From Arthrobacter crystallopoietes (GTDB lineage: Bacteria; Actinomycetota; Actinomycetes; Actinomycetales; Micrococcaceae): 64,000 nucleotides of DNA. A program made the position numbers and the translations under genes. Below the pieces are notes generated by a model that made no database searches, was not told where the DNA came from, and was given only the letters and a program-made list of their open reading frames with translations. How positions within the stretch are numbered: the stretch's first letter is position 1; the number at the start of each line of letters is the position of its first letter. The stretch covers positions 3,410,001 to 3,474,000 of the forward strand of contig NZ_CP018863.1 in the NCBI RefSeq assembly GCF_002849715.1, written 5' to 3'. Below are positions 16,763-25,241 of the stretch, piece by piece.

Positions 16763-17428
16763 TTATTGCCCCCAGAGAGCAGTGATCTGCACGTTGGCAC
16801 TTGCCAGCAGGTGGCGCAGGGTGGAAACCGAAAGACCGACGACGGCGTGCGGGTCGCCGTCGACGCGCTCGATGAAGGCTCCGCCCAGCGAGTCGATGGT
16901 GAAGGAGCCGGCGACCTGGAGCGGCTCACCGGTGGCGACGTAGGCGTCTATCTCGGCATCGCTGAGCTGGGCGAAGTACACGCCGGCCGAGGCAACCGCG
17001 CCAATGGTGGCGCCTGATCCAATAGTGCTATCCAGGGAAGCATCCTCGTCCGCGTCCGCGGGTGCATCTCTGCAGTCGACCAGCCAGTGACCGGTGTGCA
17101 GCACACCGTGGCGGCCGCTCATTCGGTGCCAGCGCTCGCGGGCGATCTCCGGTTCGTACGGCTTGCCGTGCGGTTCGCCGTCGAGCTCGAAGACGGAGTC
17201 GCAGCCCAGAACCAGCGCGCCCTCCGCCTCGGGGAGGCTGGCGACAGCTTCAGCCTTGGCCCGCGCGAGCAGCAAGGCCGTGTCATGTGGGTCCGTCAGC
17301 CCGTAGTGCGCTGTGACGGCATCTTCGTCGACGTCGGATACAAGAATGCTGTGGGAGATGCCTGCGTCGGTGAGGAGTTTGGTGCGGGCGGGGGAGGCGG
17401 AGGCGAGAATCAGGCGCAAATCAGTCAC
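16763..17428 (-). CDS. maf: Maf family nucleoside triphosphate pyrophosphatase
   Basis: A 221-residue Maf/YceF/YhdE-type protein, a cytoplasmic house-cleaning pyrophosphatase hydrolysing dTTP/UTP or modified nucleotides. It shows the N-terminal signature LASASPARTKLLTDAGI, the phosphate-binding GCDSVFELDGEPHGKP region and a conserved C-terminus GLSVSTLRHLL. GTG 17428 begins directly before the family N-terminus (MTDLRLILASAS); the open frame up to 17731 looks non-coding. In mycobacteria maf lies next to the accE5/accD5 genes, so its place here supports a rearranged acc locus. Confidence 0.92.
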   Translation of the reverse strand: MTDLRLILASASPARTKLLTDAGISHSILVSDVDEDAVTAHYGLTDPHDTALLLARAKAEAVASLPEAEGALVLGCDSVFELDGEPHGKPYEPEIARERWHRMSGRHGVLHTGHWLVDCRDAPADADEDASLDSTIGSGATIGAVASAGVYFAQLSDAEIDAYVATGEPLQVAGSFTIDSLGGAFIERVDGDPHAVVGLSVSTLRHLLASANVQITALWGQ

Positions 17429-17655
17429 GTCCCTAAGCGTAATGCCCTCGTCGCTCAGGTCCGCATCAGGAGGTCCGATAGCCAGACCCGCATCAGCCAG
17501 CGAAGAGCGCCGTCGCTTCGGGGCACCGACCCTCCAGCCTCGCATAAACCGATATACCAGATGTTGATTTATCAACGTGCCGCTCCGGCCCGTATGATCT
17601 CCACGGGGATTCTTCCGGTTGCCCTTTCGCGCAGTGAGTGGCGAGGCAGCGGAAT

Positions 17656-17721
17656 GGACCGGTGCACCGTTGGGGCTGCATCGTTCCGGGACCGGTGGAT
17701 CGTTGGGGGATACACCGTTCC
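17656..17721. repeat. Imperfect tandem repeat, two 32-33 bp units
   Basis: Unit 1 (17656-17687) and unit 2 (17689-17721) both begin GGACCGGTG, contain CGTTGGGG and end CGTTCC, with scattered mismatches. It lies just beyond the terminator hairpin and is probably non-coding. Confidence 0.55.
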
Positions 17722-17730
17722 TGAACAGCA

Positions 17731-17769
17731 AAACGCTCGGCCGGAGGCACTTTCCGGCCGAGCGTTTTC
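17731..17769 (-). terminator. Intrinsic terminator of the DAACS symporter
   Basis: A perfect 16-bp stem AAAACGCTCGGCCGGA with its complement and a 7-base loop (GGCACTT). On the minus strand the stem ends in a T run (GTTTT). It lies about 70 bases past the stop of the symporter gene. Confidence 0.88.
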
Positions 17770-17838
17770 TTGTATGTACTGCTGTTTTTGGTTCTGCCCG
17801 CCGGGGGCGCCGGGGTTAGCCCAGCGCCCAACAAGCGG

Positions 17839-19293
17839 TTAGTTCCTTGAGTCGACCAGGTCTTCCTCGCGACGTCCGGCGGGAACCCCGGCAGGCTCGG
17901 CGCCGGTTTCAACGTGGTCTATCCCATCCGCGTCCACGGCGGCGTCGTCGGTAAACGGATCGCCGGTGCGCTTCGCGCTGTAGAGGCTCAGGTCCAGAAT
18001 GCCCTGGCGCTTGGAGACGATCGTCGGGACCACGGTCTGGCCGGCCACGTTGACCGCGGTGCGGCCCATGTCCAGGATCGGGTCGATGGCCAGCAGCAGG
18101 CCGATGCCTTCCAGCGGCAGCCCCAGCGTGGACAGCGTCAGGGTCAGCATGACGGTGGCGCCGGTGGTTCCGGCCGTCGCGGCGGAGCCGAGCACGGCCA
18201 CCAAAGCGATCAGCAGATAATGCGTGAAGTCCAGCTGCACACCGAAGAACTGGGCGACGAAGATCGCGGCGATCGCCGGGTAGATCGAGGCGCAGCCGTC
18301 CATCTTGGTCGTCGAGCCCAGCGGCACGGCGAAGGACGCGTAGGCCCGGGGAACGCCCAGGTTCCGCTCGGTCACCCGCTGAGTCAGGGGCATGGTGCCC
18401 ATGGAGGAACGCGATACGAAGGCCAGCTGGATCGCGGGCCAGGCGCCTGAGAACCACTGCTTGACGGACAGCCCGTGGGCGCGGATCAGCACCGGGTAGA
18501 CCACAAAGACCACCAGCGCCAGGCCTACGTAGATGGACAGCGTGAACATGGCCAGCGAACCCATGGTGTCCCAGCCGTACGTGGCAACGGCCTTGCCGAT
18601 CAGGCCGACGGTGCCGATCGGGGCCACACGGATGATCCACCACAGCACCTTCTGGATCACGGCCAGCGCGGAGGCGTTGAGCTTCAGGAACGGCTCGGCG
18701 GGCGCGCCCACCTTCAGGGCGGCGATGCCGACGGCGATGGAGATGACCAGGATCTGCAGCACGTTGAAGCTGACGCTCGTGGTCATATCGCCGGACTCGG
18801 CCACCTTGGTGCTGGCTTCCAGCCCTAGGAAGTTGCCCGGGAACAGGCCGGTCAGGAACGCCCACCAGTCACCGGTGCGCCCGGTGTACTCGCCAGGCAC
18901 GTCGCCGGCAGCACTGGCGCCGGGCTGCATGACGGTGCCCAGCACCATGCCGATCACCACGGCGATGAAGGCGGTGATGGCGAACCAGAGCAGCGTGTTC
19001 CAGGCCAGCTTGGCAGCATTGGAAACCGCGCGAAGATTGGCGATGGAGCTGACCACGGCGGTGAAGATCAGCGGCACCACCGCGGCCTTCAGCAGCGAGA
19101 TGTAGCTGGAGCCGATGGTCGTCAGCGTCTCGGTCAGCCAGTTCGGTTCGCCGGCGGCCGACTCGCCCATGTTCTTGGCCACGAGACCAAGGATGAGGCC
19201 GGCGATCAGCGCGGCGATGATCTGCGGGCCGAAGGCGGTGGCCCACGAGGGCAGTCTCCGGGCCTGTTTTTCGGGGCTGGTAGCAGTAGTCAC
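17839..19293 (-). CDS. Dicarboxylate/amino acid:cation symporter (DAACS)
   Basis: A 484-residue membrane carrier of the DctA/GltP/SstT family, importing C4-dicarboxylates or glutamate/aspartate with H+ or Na+. It has about eight membrane helices and two re-entrant loops. The serine-rich hairpin HP1 signature is present as SRSSMGTMPLTQRV, and the substrate/cation region as FAVPLGSTTKMDGCA (helix 7 NMDGT-like motif, here TKMDGC). The hydrophilic C-terminal tail of about 40 residues is acidic. GTG 19293 has no clear ribosome-binding site. The gene ends near a strong terminator and is probably monocistronic. The substrate is not decided by sequence. Confidence 0.92.
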   Translation of the reverse strand: MTTATSPEKQARRLPSWATAFGPQIIAALIAGLILGLVAKNMGESAAGEPNWLTETLTTIGSSYISLLKAAVVPLIFTAVVSSIANLRAVSNAAKLAWNTLLWFAITAFIAVVIGMVLGTVMQPGASAAGDVPGEYTGRTGDWWAFLTGLFPGNFLGLEASTKVAESGDMTTSVSFNVLQILVISIAVGIAALKVGAPAEPFLKLNASALAVIQKVLWWIIRVAPIGTVGLIGKAVATYGWDTMGSLAMFTLSIYVGLALVVFVVYPVLIRAHGLSVKQWFSGAWPAIQLAFVSRSSMGTMPLTQRVTERNLGVPRAYASFAVPLGSTTKMDGCASIYPAIAAIFVAQFFGVQLDFTHYLLIALVAVLGSAATAGTTGATVMLTLTLSTLGLPLEGIGLLLAIDPILDMGRTAVNVAGQTVVPTIVSKRQGILDLSLYSAKRTGDPFTDDAAVDADGIDHVETGAEPAGVPAGRREEDLVDSRN

Positions 19294-19587
19294 TCGAAGA
19301 CCATAGATGGCGCGTATACCAAGTAAAAGGCAGCGTTGCGAAATATTACATCCACGTACGACGGCGGGCCGTCACCATTCCTGCGACGGCCCGACGATGC
19401 GTGGGTTGTGTGAAGTTATTCCCGGTGCCCGTGTGAGGAACATCGCCGGCGGGCCGCACCTGCGAAAACGGTTCTGGCCAACACCGTTTTCGCAGGCGAG
19501 GACCGTCGCCGGTGAGGGGTCCGCCGCAAACCGAGGCGGCCTACGCACGGACGGGGCCCGTGAGAGGAAGATCGCCGGCGGCTCGCC
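19294..19587. other. Intergenic region with repeats and a hairpin
   Basis: About 294 bp between the symporter start and the DUF885 stop. It holds a 33-bp imperfect direct repeat (19425-19457 and 19554-19586, about 28 of 33 identical) flanking a 14-bp hairpin at 19459-19496. No gene is apparent. Confidence 0.55.
19459..19496 (-). terminator. Hairpin, probable terminator of the DUF885 gene
   Basis: A perfect 14-bp stem CCTGCGAAAACGGT with its complement and a 10-base loop, about 90 bases beyond the DUF885 stop. It lacks a long U tract. Confidence 0.55.
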
Positions 19588-21333
19588 CTACGCCTCGGAC
19601 GAGACCGCGCTGTCGCCCAGCAGTGCGCGGCGCAGGGTGTCCAGCCCCACCGAGCCAAGGTTCAGGGCCTCGCTGTGGAACCGCTTGATGTCGAAGGACC
19701 CACCTTCGCGGCGTCGGCGCTCGTCGCGGATCTGCTCCCACAGCCGCTGGCCCAGCTTGTAGGAAGGAGCCTGCCCCGGCCAGCCCAGGTAGCGGGTGAA
19801 CTCGAACTTGAGCTGGCCTTCGCTGATGGCGATGTTCTTCCGCAGGAACTCGTAGCCCTTCTCCGGCGTCCACGTCCCCGAACCCCACCGTGCCGGCACC
19901 TCAAGTTCCAGATGGACGCCGATGTCGAAGACCACGCGGGCGGCGCGCATGCGCTGGGCATCCAGCATGCCCATCTTGTCGCCCGGATCGGCCAGATAAC
20001 CCAGGTCCTCCATTAGCCGCTCGGCATAGAGCGCCCAGCCTTCGCCGTGGCCGGACACCCAGCAGATGTTCCGGCGCCAGTTGTTCAGGAGCTCGCGGCG
20101 GTAGGTCGCCGTCGCAATTTGGAGGTGGTGGCCCGGCACGCCCTCGTGGTAGACGGTGGTGGTTTCCTTCCACGTGGTGAAGGTGTCCTCGCCCTCGGGG
20201 ACGGACCACCACATGCGGCCCGGGCGGGAGAAGTCGTCGGACGGCCCGGTGTAGTAGATGCCGCCTTCCTGCGTGGGCGCGATGCGGCATTCGAGCCGGC
20301 GCATCGGTTCGTAGATGTCGAAGTGCGTGCCGGACAGTTCCGCCACTGCACGGTCGGAGAGCTTCTGCATCCAGGCCTGCAGCGCGTCGGTGCCGTGCAG
20401 CTGCCGGGACCCATCGGCGTCCAGCGCGGCCATGGCCTCTTCGATGGAGGCGCCCGGCTTGATCTGCTGGGCCACGGCCTCCTGTTCGGCGATGATGCGG
20501 TCCAGTTCCTCCACGCCCCACTGGTAGGTCTCTTCCAAATCGATCGTGGCGCCGAGGAAACGGCGGGACATCAGCGAGTAGTGCTCCCGGCCGACGGCGT
20601 CCTTCTTCGACGCGTCCGGCAGCAGCTCGTTTTCGAGGAACGCAGCCAGCGAGGTGTAGGCATGGGAAGCGGCCTCGGCGCCGGCGGCCAGGCGCTTGCG
20701 CAGGTCCTCCGGCACCGAGGCTCCGCCGTCGCCGTCGTCAATCCGGGCGGATGCGGCCAGCGAATGGAAGAAGCCGTCCTCGGCCGCGTACGCCCTGGCC
20801 TGCTCTATCACCGTGCGGATCTGGCGCTGCGCTGCCACCAGCCCGCGTTCCTTCGCCGCCCGGAGCGAGCTGGCGTAGCCGCTGATGGCGTCCGGCACGT
20901 TGCCCATCCGGCCGGCGATGTTGTTCCAGTCCTCCGCCGTGGCCGTGGGCATCAGGTCGAAGATGGCGCGGATATCCTGCGACGGCGAGGCGATATTGTT
21001 CAGGTCCGCAAGGTCCAGGCCGGTCTCGTGGATTTCCAGCTCCAGTCCCAGACGCTCGCGCATGGCATCCAGGGTCACCCGGTCCACATCGTCCGTGGGC
21101 TCCAGGTCCTCCAGTCGTCGCAGTGCCTCGCGGGTGCACTCGGCCAGCGCCTCGGCACCGGCTGGGGAATAGTCCGGGTACTCGGTCTCGTGCCCGGGAA
21201 TGCCCAGCGACGTGGCGAGCGAGGGGTTCATCTCCAGCAGCGACTCGGTGAAGGAGTCCGCCACGGCGTCGATCGCGGAGGGGCTCCGCACGGCCGTGTT
21301 ATCCAGGGTGGTTTCAGATGTCTGGTTAGTCAC
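19588..21333 (-). CDS. DUF885 family protein (putative metallo-carboxypeptidase-like)
   Basis: An approximately 581-residue soluble protein of the DUF885 family, which resembles zinc carboxypeptidases. The signature YHEGVPGHHLQIA at about two-thirds of the chain supplies candidate metal ligands, with a conserved GEGWALYAERLMEDLG downstream that may give the third ligand. There is no signal peptide, so it is presumably cytoplasmic. GTG 21333 is preferred over ATG 21354: TAGGCT lies 7 bases upstream of the GTG, a leaderless promoter arrangement, and neither start has a Shine-Dalgarno sequence. The enzymatic role is unproven for the family; peptidase activity is an inference. Confidence 0.88.
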   Translation of the reverse strand: MTNQTSETTLDNTAVRSPSAIDAVADSFTESLLEMNPSLATSLGIPGHETEYPDYSPAGAEALAECTREALRRLEDLEPTDDVDRVTLDAMRERLGLELEIHETGLDLADLNNIASPSQDIRAIFDLMPTATAEDWNNIAGRMGNVPDAISGYASSLRAAKERGLVAAQRQIRTVIEQARAYAAEDGFFHSLAASARIDDGDGGASVPEDLRKRLAAGAEAASHAYTSLAAFLENELLPDASKKDAVGREHYSLMSRRFLGATIDLEETYQWGVEELDRIIAEQEAVAQQIKPGASIEEAMAALDADGSRQLHGTDALQAWMQKLSDRAVAELSGTHFDIYEPMRRLECRIAPTQEGGIYYTGPSDDFSRPGRMWWSVPEGEDTFTTWKETTTVYHEGVPGHHLQIATATYRRELLNNWRRNICWVSGHGEGWALYAERLMEDLGYLADPGDKMGMLDAQRMRAARVVFDIGVHLELEVPARWGSGTWTPEKGYEFLRKNIAISEGQLKFEFTRYLGWPGQAPSYKLGQRLWEQIRDERRRREGGSFDIKRFHSEALNLGSVGLDTLRRALLGDSAVSSEA

Positions 21334-21543
21334 AAGCCCGAGCCTACCTGCCATCGGTTGCCTCTGGACACCGCCTGTGGGTTTCGCAGGCCTCCCGTGT
21401 CCGGATTGTGGCCCGTGCGGGTCTGTTGTTTGCCGGCGGGTGAACGTAGGTTGAAAGGACGGGGCCGGCCTGGGCGGCGGACCGGGAACAGTAAACGTGC
21501 CGGACGCAACGCGGCCGGAATGTCAAGAGGACGGTGCAGGGAT

Positions 21544-22803
21544 GTGCGCACAAGAACGACGGCGGTGCTCGCCGCGCTCGGGCTGGTGCCGGTTTTGACG
21601 CTGGCCGGGTGCGGCGCACCGGAGCCGGAACTGCTGGCGGCGGACGGGGTTCAACAGCAGTCGGTCGCACTGCAGGAGTATCCGGAGGCCGTGGCATCGC
21701 TGCAGGATGCCACGCTCAAACTCGGTGCCGCCATGCTTGCCGGCCAGCCGGAGGCGAACCAGGTCACCAGCCCGGCGAGCCTGCTCTACGCGCTCGCCAT
21801 GCTGCGCACCGGCGCGGGCACCACGACGGCAGCGGAAATGGATGCGATGCTCGGCCTGCCTGCCGAGGACAGGGACCAGGCGATGAACGCGCTGCTCAAG
21901 TCGTGGCAGGAGCACGACGGCGATCCCGGCTCCGTGGACGAGGACGAGCCTCCGGCCAGGCCGCTGCTGCACCTGGCCAACGGGGTGTTCGTCGATACGG
22001 GCACGCCTACCGGCGAGGAGTATCTGGCCCGACTGGCGGAGCACTACGGCTCTGGTGTGTATCCGGTGAACTATGCGGATCCAGCCACCAAGGACAAGCT
22101 GGACTCCTGGGTAGACCACCATACCGGCGGCCGGATCACGGAAGCGCCCGGCGGGTACGACGAGGACAACACGCTGACCCTGCTGAACGCGGTGTACTTC
22201 GCGGCGGCCTGGGCGGATCCGTTCTCGCCGTCGTCAACCAACACCGAGGACTTCACCTTGCTGGACGGGGAGGTGGTCCAGGCGGAACTGATGGGGAAAC
22301 TGCTGCGCGCCGACTACGCCCGCGGCGAGGGGTGGCAGGGCATTGACCTTCCCTACAACGAGGGTTTCCTGATGCGCCTGGTCCTGCCTGACGATGGTTC
22401 GCCGGTGCTGGACGAAGCAGGGCTGGCCGCGGTGAACCGGGCGATGGCTGGAGCCGATCCGGCAATGGTGTCGCTGGGGTTGCCGAAGTGGGAGCACGAG
22501 CATACCCAGGATCTGATCCCGGTACTGCGCAGCCTGGGACTGGCGGAGACTTTCGGCGAGACACCGGACCTCCGAGCCATCCAGCCGGAAGCGCGTGTCA
22601 CCGGGGCAACGCAGCAGGCCAACATCACCGTGGGGGAGAAGGGCACGGTGGCGGCCGCAGTCACGCAACTGGATGTGATGGCCGGTTCGCTCCCGCCGCA
22701 GCCGGACGTGAGGCTGGACTTCAACCGCCCGTTCCTCTACCAGATCATCCACGCCGAAACCGGGCTGCCGCTCTTCCTGGGCACAGTGATGGATCCGCGC
22801 TGA
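21544..22803 (+). CDS. Serpin family protease inhibitor, lipoprotein
   Basis: A 419-residue serpin with a lipoprotein signal (MRTRTTAVLAALGLVPVLTL-AGC, Cys 23). The shutter and core motifs are visible: NQVTSPASLLYALAMLRTGA, LLNAVYFAAAWADPF and the C-terminal DFNRPFLYQIIHAETGLPLFLG. The reactive loop EKGTVAAAVTQLDVMAGS aligns without gaps with human antitrypsin from P17 Glu to P1', keeping Gly P15, Thr P14 and Ala P12-P10, as in inhibitory serpins, and predicting Gly at P1 and Ser at P1'. It should trap serine proteases at the cell surface. ATG 21520 is an alternative start, but GTG 21544 gives the cleaner signal peptide. It is divergent from the DUF885 gene. Confidence 0.9.
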   Translation: MRTRTTAVLAALGLVPVLTLAGCGAPEPELLAADGVQQQSVALQEYPEAVASLQDATLKLGAAMLAGQPEANQVTSPASLLYALAMLRTGAGTTTAAEMDAMLGLPAEDRDQAMNALLKSWQEHDGDPGSVDEDEPPARPLLHLANGVFVDTGTPTGEEYLARLAEHYGSGVYPVNYADPATKDKLDSWVDHHTGGRITEAPGGYDEDNTLTLLNAVYFAAAWADPFSPSSTNTEDFTLLDGEVVQAELMGKLLRADYARGEGWQGIDLPYNEGFLMRLVLPDDGSPVLDEAGLAAVNRAMAGADPAMVSLGLPKWEHEHTQDLIPVLRSLGLAETFGETPDLRAIQPEARVTGATQQANITVGEKGTVAAAVTQLDVMAGSLPPQPDVRLDFNRPFLYQIIHAETGLPLFLGTVMDPR

Positions 22804-22810
22804 CAGCAGC

Positions 22811-23722
22811 TCAGCGGTAGCCGGTGGTGTCCGCTGGTTTGTCCGGATCCTGGACCTCGCGCATGTACCGCCAGGCATCGGGCTGGCTGCCGTCCACGTC
22901 GGTGAAGCCGTAGACCTTGGCCAGCTCGCCGCTGGAGAGCGACTTCCCGTTCCAACGGGAGACCTCGGGATCCTGGGCGAGCGCCGCGACGGCCCGGCCC
23001 ACGTAAGCCGGAGTCTCGGAAATGGCGAAGTGCGGAATGCGTTCGGTGGCATCGCGCCAGTTCGCTTCGGTCACGCCAAATTCGTCCAGCATCGCTTCGG
23101 ATCGCAGCCAGCCCGGGGTCAGCGAGAGTGCAGTGGCGCCGTAAGGCCTCAGGTCGTGTGCCAGCAGGAACGCCATCCGGTTCACCGCAGCTTTGGCCAA
23201 ATCGTAGAAGAACGAAGCCCGGTAGTTCTGCGCGTTGTACTCGTCCGTCCCGTCGGTGACTTCGATAACCAGTCCGCCCGGCTGCCGGATCAGCAGCGGC
23301 AGGGCAAAGTGGCTGGTAATGGCGTGGGTGTCCACGCCCAGCCGGAGCATGTGCAGGCCGATATCGAGCGAGGACTCCCACACCGATTTGTCCCACTCCA
23401 TGACGGTGCCGCCCCAGATGTCGTTGACCAGGATGTGGAGGGCGCCCTGCTCGTCGTCGATACGAGCTGCCAGGTCTCGCACGTCATTGGGCACGAGGTG
23501 GTCCACCCTGACCGCGATCCCGTGGCCGCCGGCCGCCTCGACCAGCTGCGCGGTCTCCTCGATGGTTTCCGGCCGGTTCATCTCCGACGGCTGGTCCCGG
23601 GTGGTCCGCCCGGTGACGTAAACGGTGGCGCCAGCCGCGCCGAGCTGGACGGCGATGCCCCGGCCTGCGCCCCTGGTCCCTCCGGCGACGAGGGCAACTT
23701 TGCCTGCCAGCGATGCTTGCAT
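22811..23722 (-). CDS. SDR family oxidoreductase
   Basis: A 303-residue short-chain dehydrogenase/reductase. The cofactor-binding glycine motif GGTRGAGRGIA lies at the N-terminus, followed by TGRTT (favouring NADP) and VNDIWGG in place of NNAG; the catalytic Tyr and Lys are in YDLAKAAVNR. A C-terminal extension (about 230-303) carries DPEVSRWNGKSLSSGELAKVYGFTDVDG. ATG 23722 (MQASLAGK) starts at the family N-terminus. It lies 25 bp downstream of the MarR gene on the same strand, so it is likely the second gene of a MarR-SDR operon. The substrate is unknown. Confidence 0.9.
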   Translation of the reverse strand: MQASLAGKVALVAGGTRGAGRGIAVQLGAAGATVYVTGRTTRDQPSEMNRPETIEETAQLVEAAGGHGIAVRVDHLVPNDVRDLAARIDDEQGALHILVNDIWGGTVMEWDKSVWESSLDIGLHMLRLGVDTHAITSHFALPLLIRQPGGLVIEVTDGTDEYNAQNYRASFFYDLAKAAVNRMAFLLAHDLRPYGATALSLTPGWLRSEAMLDEFGVTEANWRDATERIPHFAISETPAYVGRAVAALAQDPEVSRWNGKSLSSGELAKVYGFTDVDGSQPDAWRYMREVQDPDKPADTTGYR

Positions 23723-23747
23723 GCGGCCGACGTTAGTCCTGCGCAGG

Positions 23748-24215
23748 TTACTCCGGCAAGTGCGGGAAGTCGGCGCCGAGCAGCGTCCTGCTGATGGCAG
23801 CCAGCTGGTGGACCTGCTCTTCGTCCAGCCGGTCGAAGACGGCGGCCCGGACGGCGGCGACGTGGCCCGGTGCGGCGGCAGCAATTTTAGCTATGCCGGC
23901 TTCGGTGATGCGGGCCAGCACCACACGGCGGTCATTGGTGTCCATGGCCCTGATGACGTAGCCGTCCTTTTCCAGCCGGGCGACAATCCGGGAAAGCCTG
24001 GACTGCGAGGTATTCGTCAGCTCCGCCAGTTTGCTCATCCGGCATTCGCGGGTGGCGGACTCCGAAAGCATCGCCAGCACCATGTAGCCGGCGACGGTAA
24101 GGTCCTCGTCGCGCTGCAGCTGGGACTCCAGCGTGGCCGGAAGCCGGAACATCAGCGAGGCAACGGCCAGCCACGCCTTGCGTTCCTCGGGATTCAACCA
24201 CTGCGGCTCTGTCAT
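23748..24215 (-). CDS. MarR family transcriptional regulator
   Basis: A 155-residue winged-helix repressor of the MarR type. The recognition region MSKLAELTNTSQSRLSRIVARLEKDGYVIR and the wing DTNDRRVVLARITEAG are clear. No cysteine lies in the sensing part, so it is more likely ligand-sensing than thiol-sensing. It is divergent from the NmrA-like reductase; a 24-bp imperfect palindrome in the intergenic region overlaps the -35 elements of both promoters. ATG 24215 lies 6 bases after TAGAGT, with TTGAAG 18 bp further upstream, so its mRNA appears leaderless. Confidence 0.92.
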   Translation of the reverse strand: MTEPQWLNPEERKAWLAVASLMFRLPATLESQLQRDEDLTVAGYMVLAMLSESATRECRMSKLAELTNTSQSRLSRIVARLEKDGYVIRAMDTNDRRVVLARITEAGIAKIAAAAPGHVAAVRAAVFDRLDEEQVHQLAAISRTLLGADFPHLPE

Positions 24216-24233
24216 GGAACAACTCTACCGGGA

Positions 24234-24268
24234 ATTCACTTGACGCTTCAAATGATTCCACCTACATT
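24234..24268. promoter_or_regulatory. Back-to-back divergent promoters with a shared palindromic operator
   Basis: Rightward: TTGACG (24240-24245), a 17-bp spacer, TACATT (24263-24268). Leftward: TTGAAG, the complement of 24246-24251, an 18-bp spacer, then TAGAGT 6 bases before the MarR start. Both -35 boxes are halves of TTGACGCTTCAA, the core of a 24-bp palindrome (24234-24257) matching at 8 of 10 positions per arm. A bound MarR dimer would block both promoters. Confidence 0.7.
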
Positions 24269-24303
24269 AGTTTCAGTTGCAAGTAATCAACGCAAGGAGC
24301 AAC

Positions 24304-25164
24304 ATGACCACGTATGCAGTAACGGGAGCAACAGGCGAATTGGGTGCGCTCGTCATCGATGCCCTGCTGGAACGCGAGATTGAAGCGGCAGCTATTGTCG
24401 CCGTCGTACGCAATACGGCAAAGGCAGCCGGCCTGCAGGAACGTGGCGTGACGGTCCGTGAGGGCGATTACGACAAGCCCGAAACCCTGGCTTCGGCACT
24501 GGCAGGCGTGGACACCCTCATGTTTATCTCCGGCAGCGAGGTCGGCCAGCGCGTCCGGCAGCACGGCAACGTCGTGGAGGCTGCTAGGGCGGCCGGCGTG
24601 CAGCGGATTGCTTACACCAGCGTGCTGCGCGCGGATACCAGCGACCTGGCCCTGGCTCCGGAGCACAAGGCCACCGAGGCCCTGATCCGCGAATCCGGAA
24701 TCCCGTTCACGCTGCTGCGCAACGGCTGGTACATCGAGAACTACACCGGGCAGCTGGGCCAGTACCTGCAGGCCGGCGCGGTCATCGGCGCCGCCGGCGA
24801 CGCGAGGATTGCCGCCGCCACCCGTGCTGACTTCGCCGAGGCAGCCGCCGTTGTGCTGACCGGCGAAGGCCACGAGAACGCCGTTTACGAACTCGGCGGC
24901 ACGCCCTTCGCCATGGTCGAATTCGCCTCCGCCGTCTCCGAGGTGACCAGCCGGAGCATCGGCTACCGCAACGTCACGCTGGACGAGTACAAGCAGGGCC
25001 TGCTCGCCGCCGGCCTGGATGAGGGAATGGCAGGCTTCCTCGCCGCGCTCGAGGCCAACACGGCCGCAGGCGACCTCGATACCGAAAGCGAGGACCTGGC
25101 GAAGCTGATCGGCCGTCCCAGCACGCCGCTGACTGAAGCGGTGCGGGCGGCGCACACCGCCTGA
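24304..25164 (+). CDS. NmrA-like NAD(P)H-binding oxidoreductase
   Basis: A 286-residue atypical SDR of the NmrA/quinone reductase-2 group: Rossmann motif TGATGELGALVIDALL at the N-terminus, AVVRNTAKA after strand 2, and no SDR Tyr-Lys pair at the usual place. Members reduce quinones or act as NADP sensors. ATG 24304 has AAGGAG at 6 bases. It is divergent from, and probably repressed by, the adjacent MarR protein, and ends 29 bp before a strong terminator. The combination of MarR, SDR and quinone-reductase-like genes suggests an electrophile or quinone response; that is inference. Confidence 0.9.
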   Translation: MTTYAVTGATGELGALVIDALLEREIEAAAIVAVVRNTAKAAGLQERGVTVREGDYDKPETLASALAGVDTLMFISGSEVGQRVRQHGNVVEAARAAGVQRIAYTSVLRADTSDLALAPEHKATEALIRESGIPFTLLRNGWYIENYTGQLGQYLQAGAVIGAAGDARIAAATRADFAEAAAVVLTGEGHENAVYELGGTPFAMVEFASAVSEVTSRSIGYRNVTLDEYKQGLLAAGLDEGMAGFLAALEANTAAGDLDTESEDLAKLIGRPSTPLTEAVRAAHTA

Positions 25165-25193
25165 TCCACGGGACTAGATCCCGTACAAAAACC

Positions 25194-25228
25194 GGAGACC
25201 GGCAGCTCGTTGGGGGCTGCCGGTCTCC
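25194..25228 (+). terminator. Intrinsic terminator (bidirectional)
   Basis: A 13-bp stem GGAGACCGGCAGC with its complement and a 9-base loop, followed by TTATTTTG. It lies between the reductase gene and the convergent accE gene (stop at 25242) and may serve both. Confidence 0.85.
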
Positions 25229-25241
25229 TTATTTTGTGGCC

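Larger units (their letters stand above)
17429..17838. other. 410-bp intergenic stretch with repeats and a terminator
   Basis: No credible gene. It contains the maf promoter region, an imperfect tandem duplication (17656-17721) and a strong bidirectional hairpin (17731-17769). The small frames here have no homology or composition support. Confidence 0.6.

Noticed and set aside
17429-17731. N-terminal extension of Maf by about 100 residues
   Set aside because: The extension runs through tandem repeats and lacks coding character; Maf proteins begin at the LASASPARTKLL motif.
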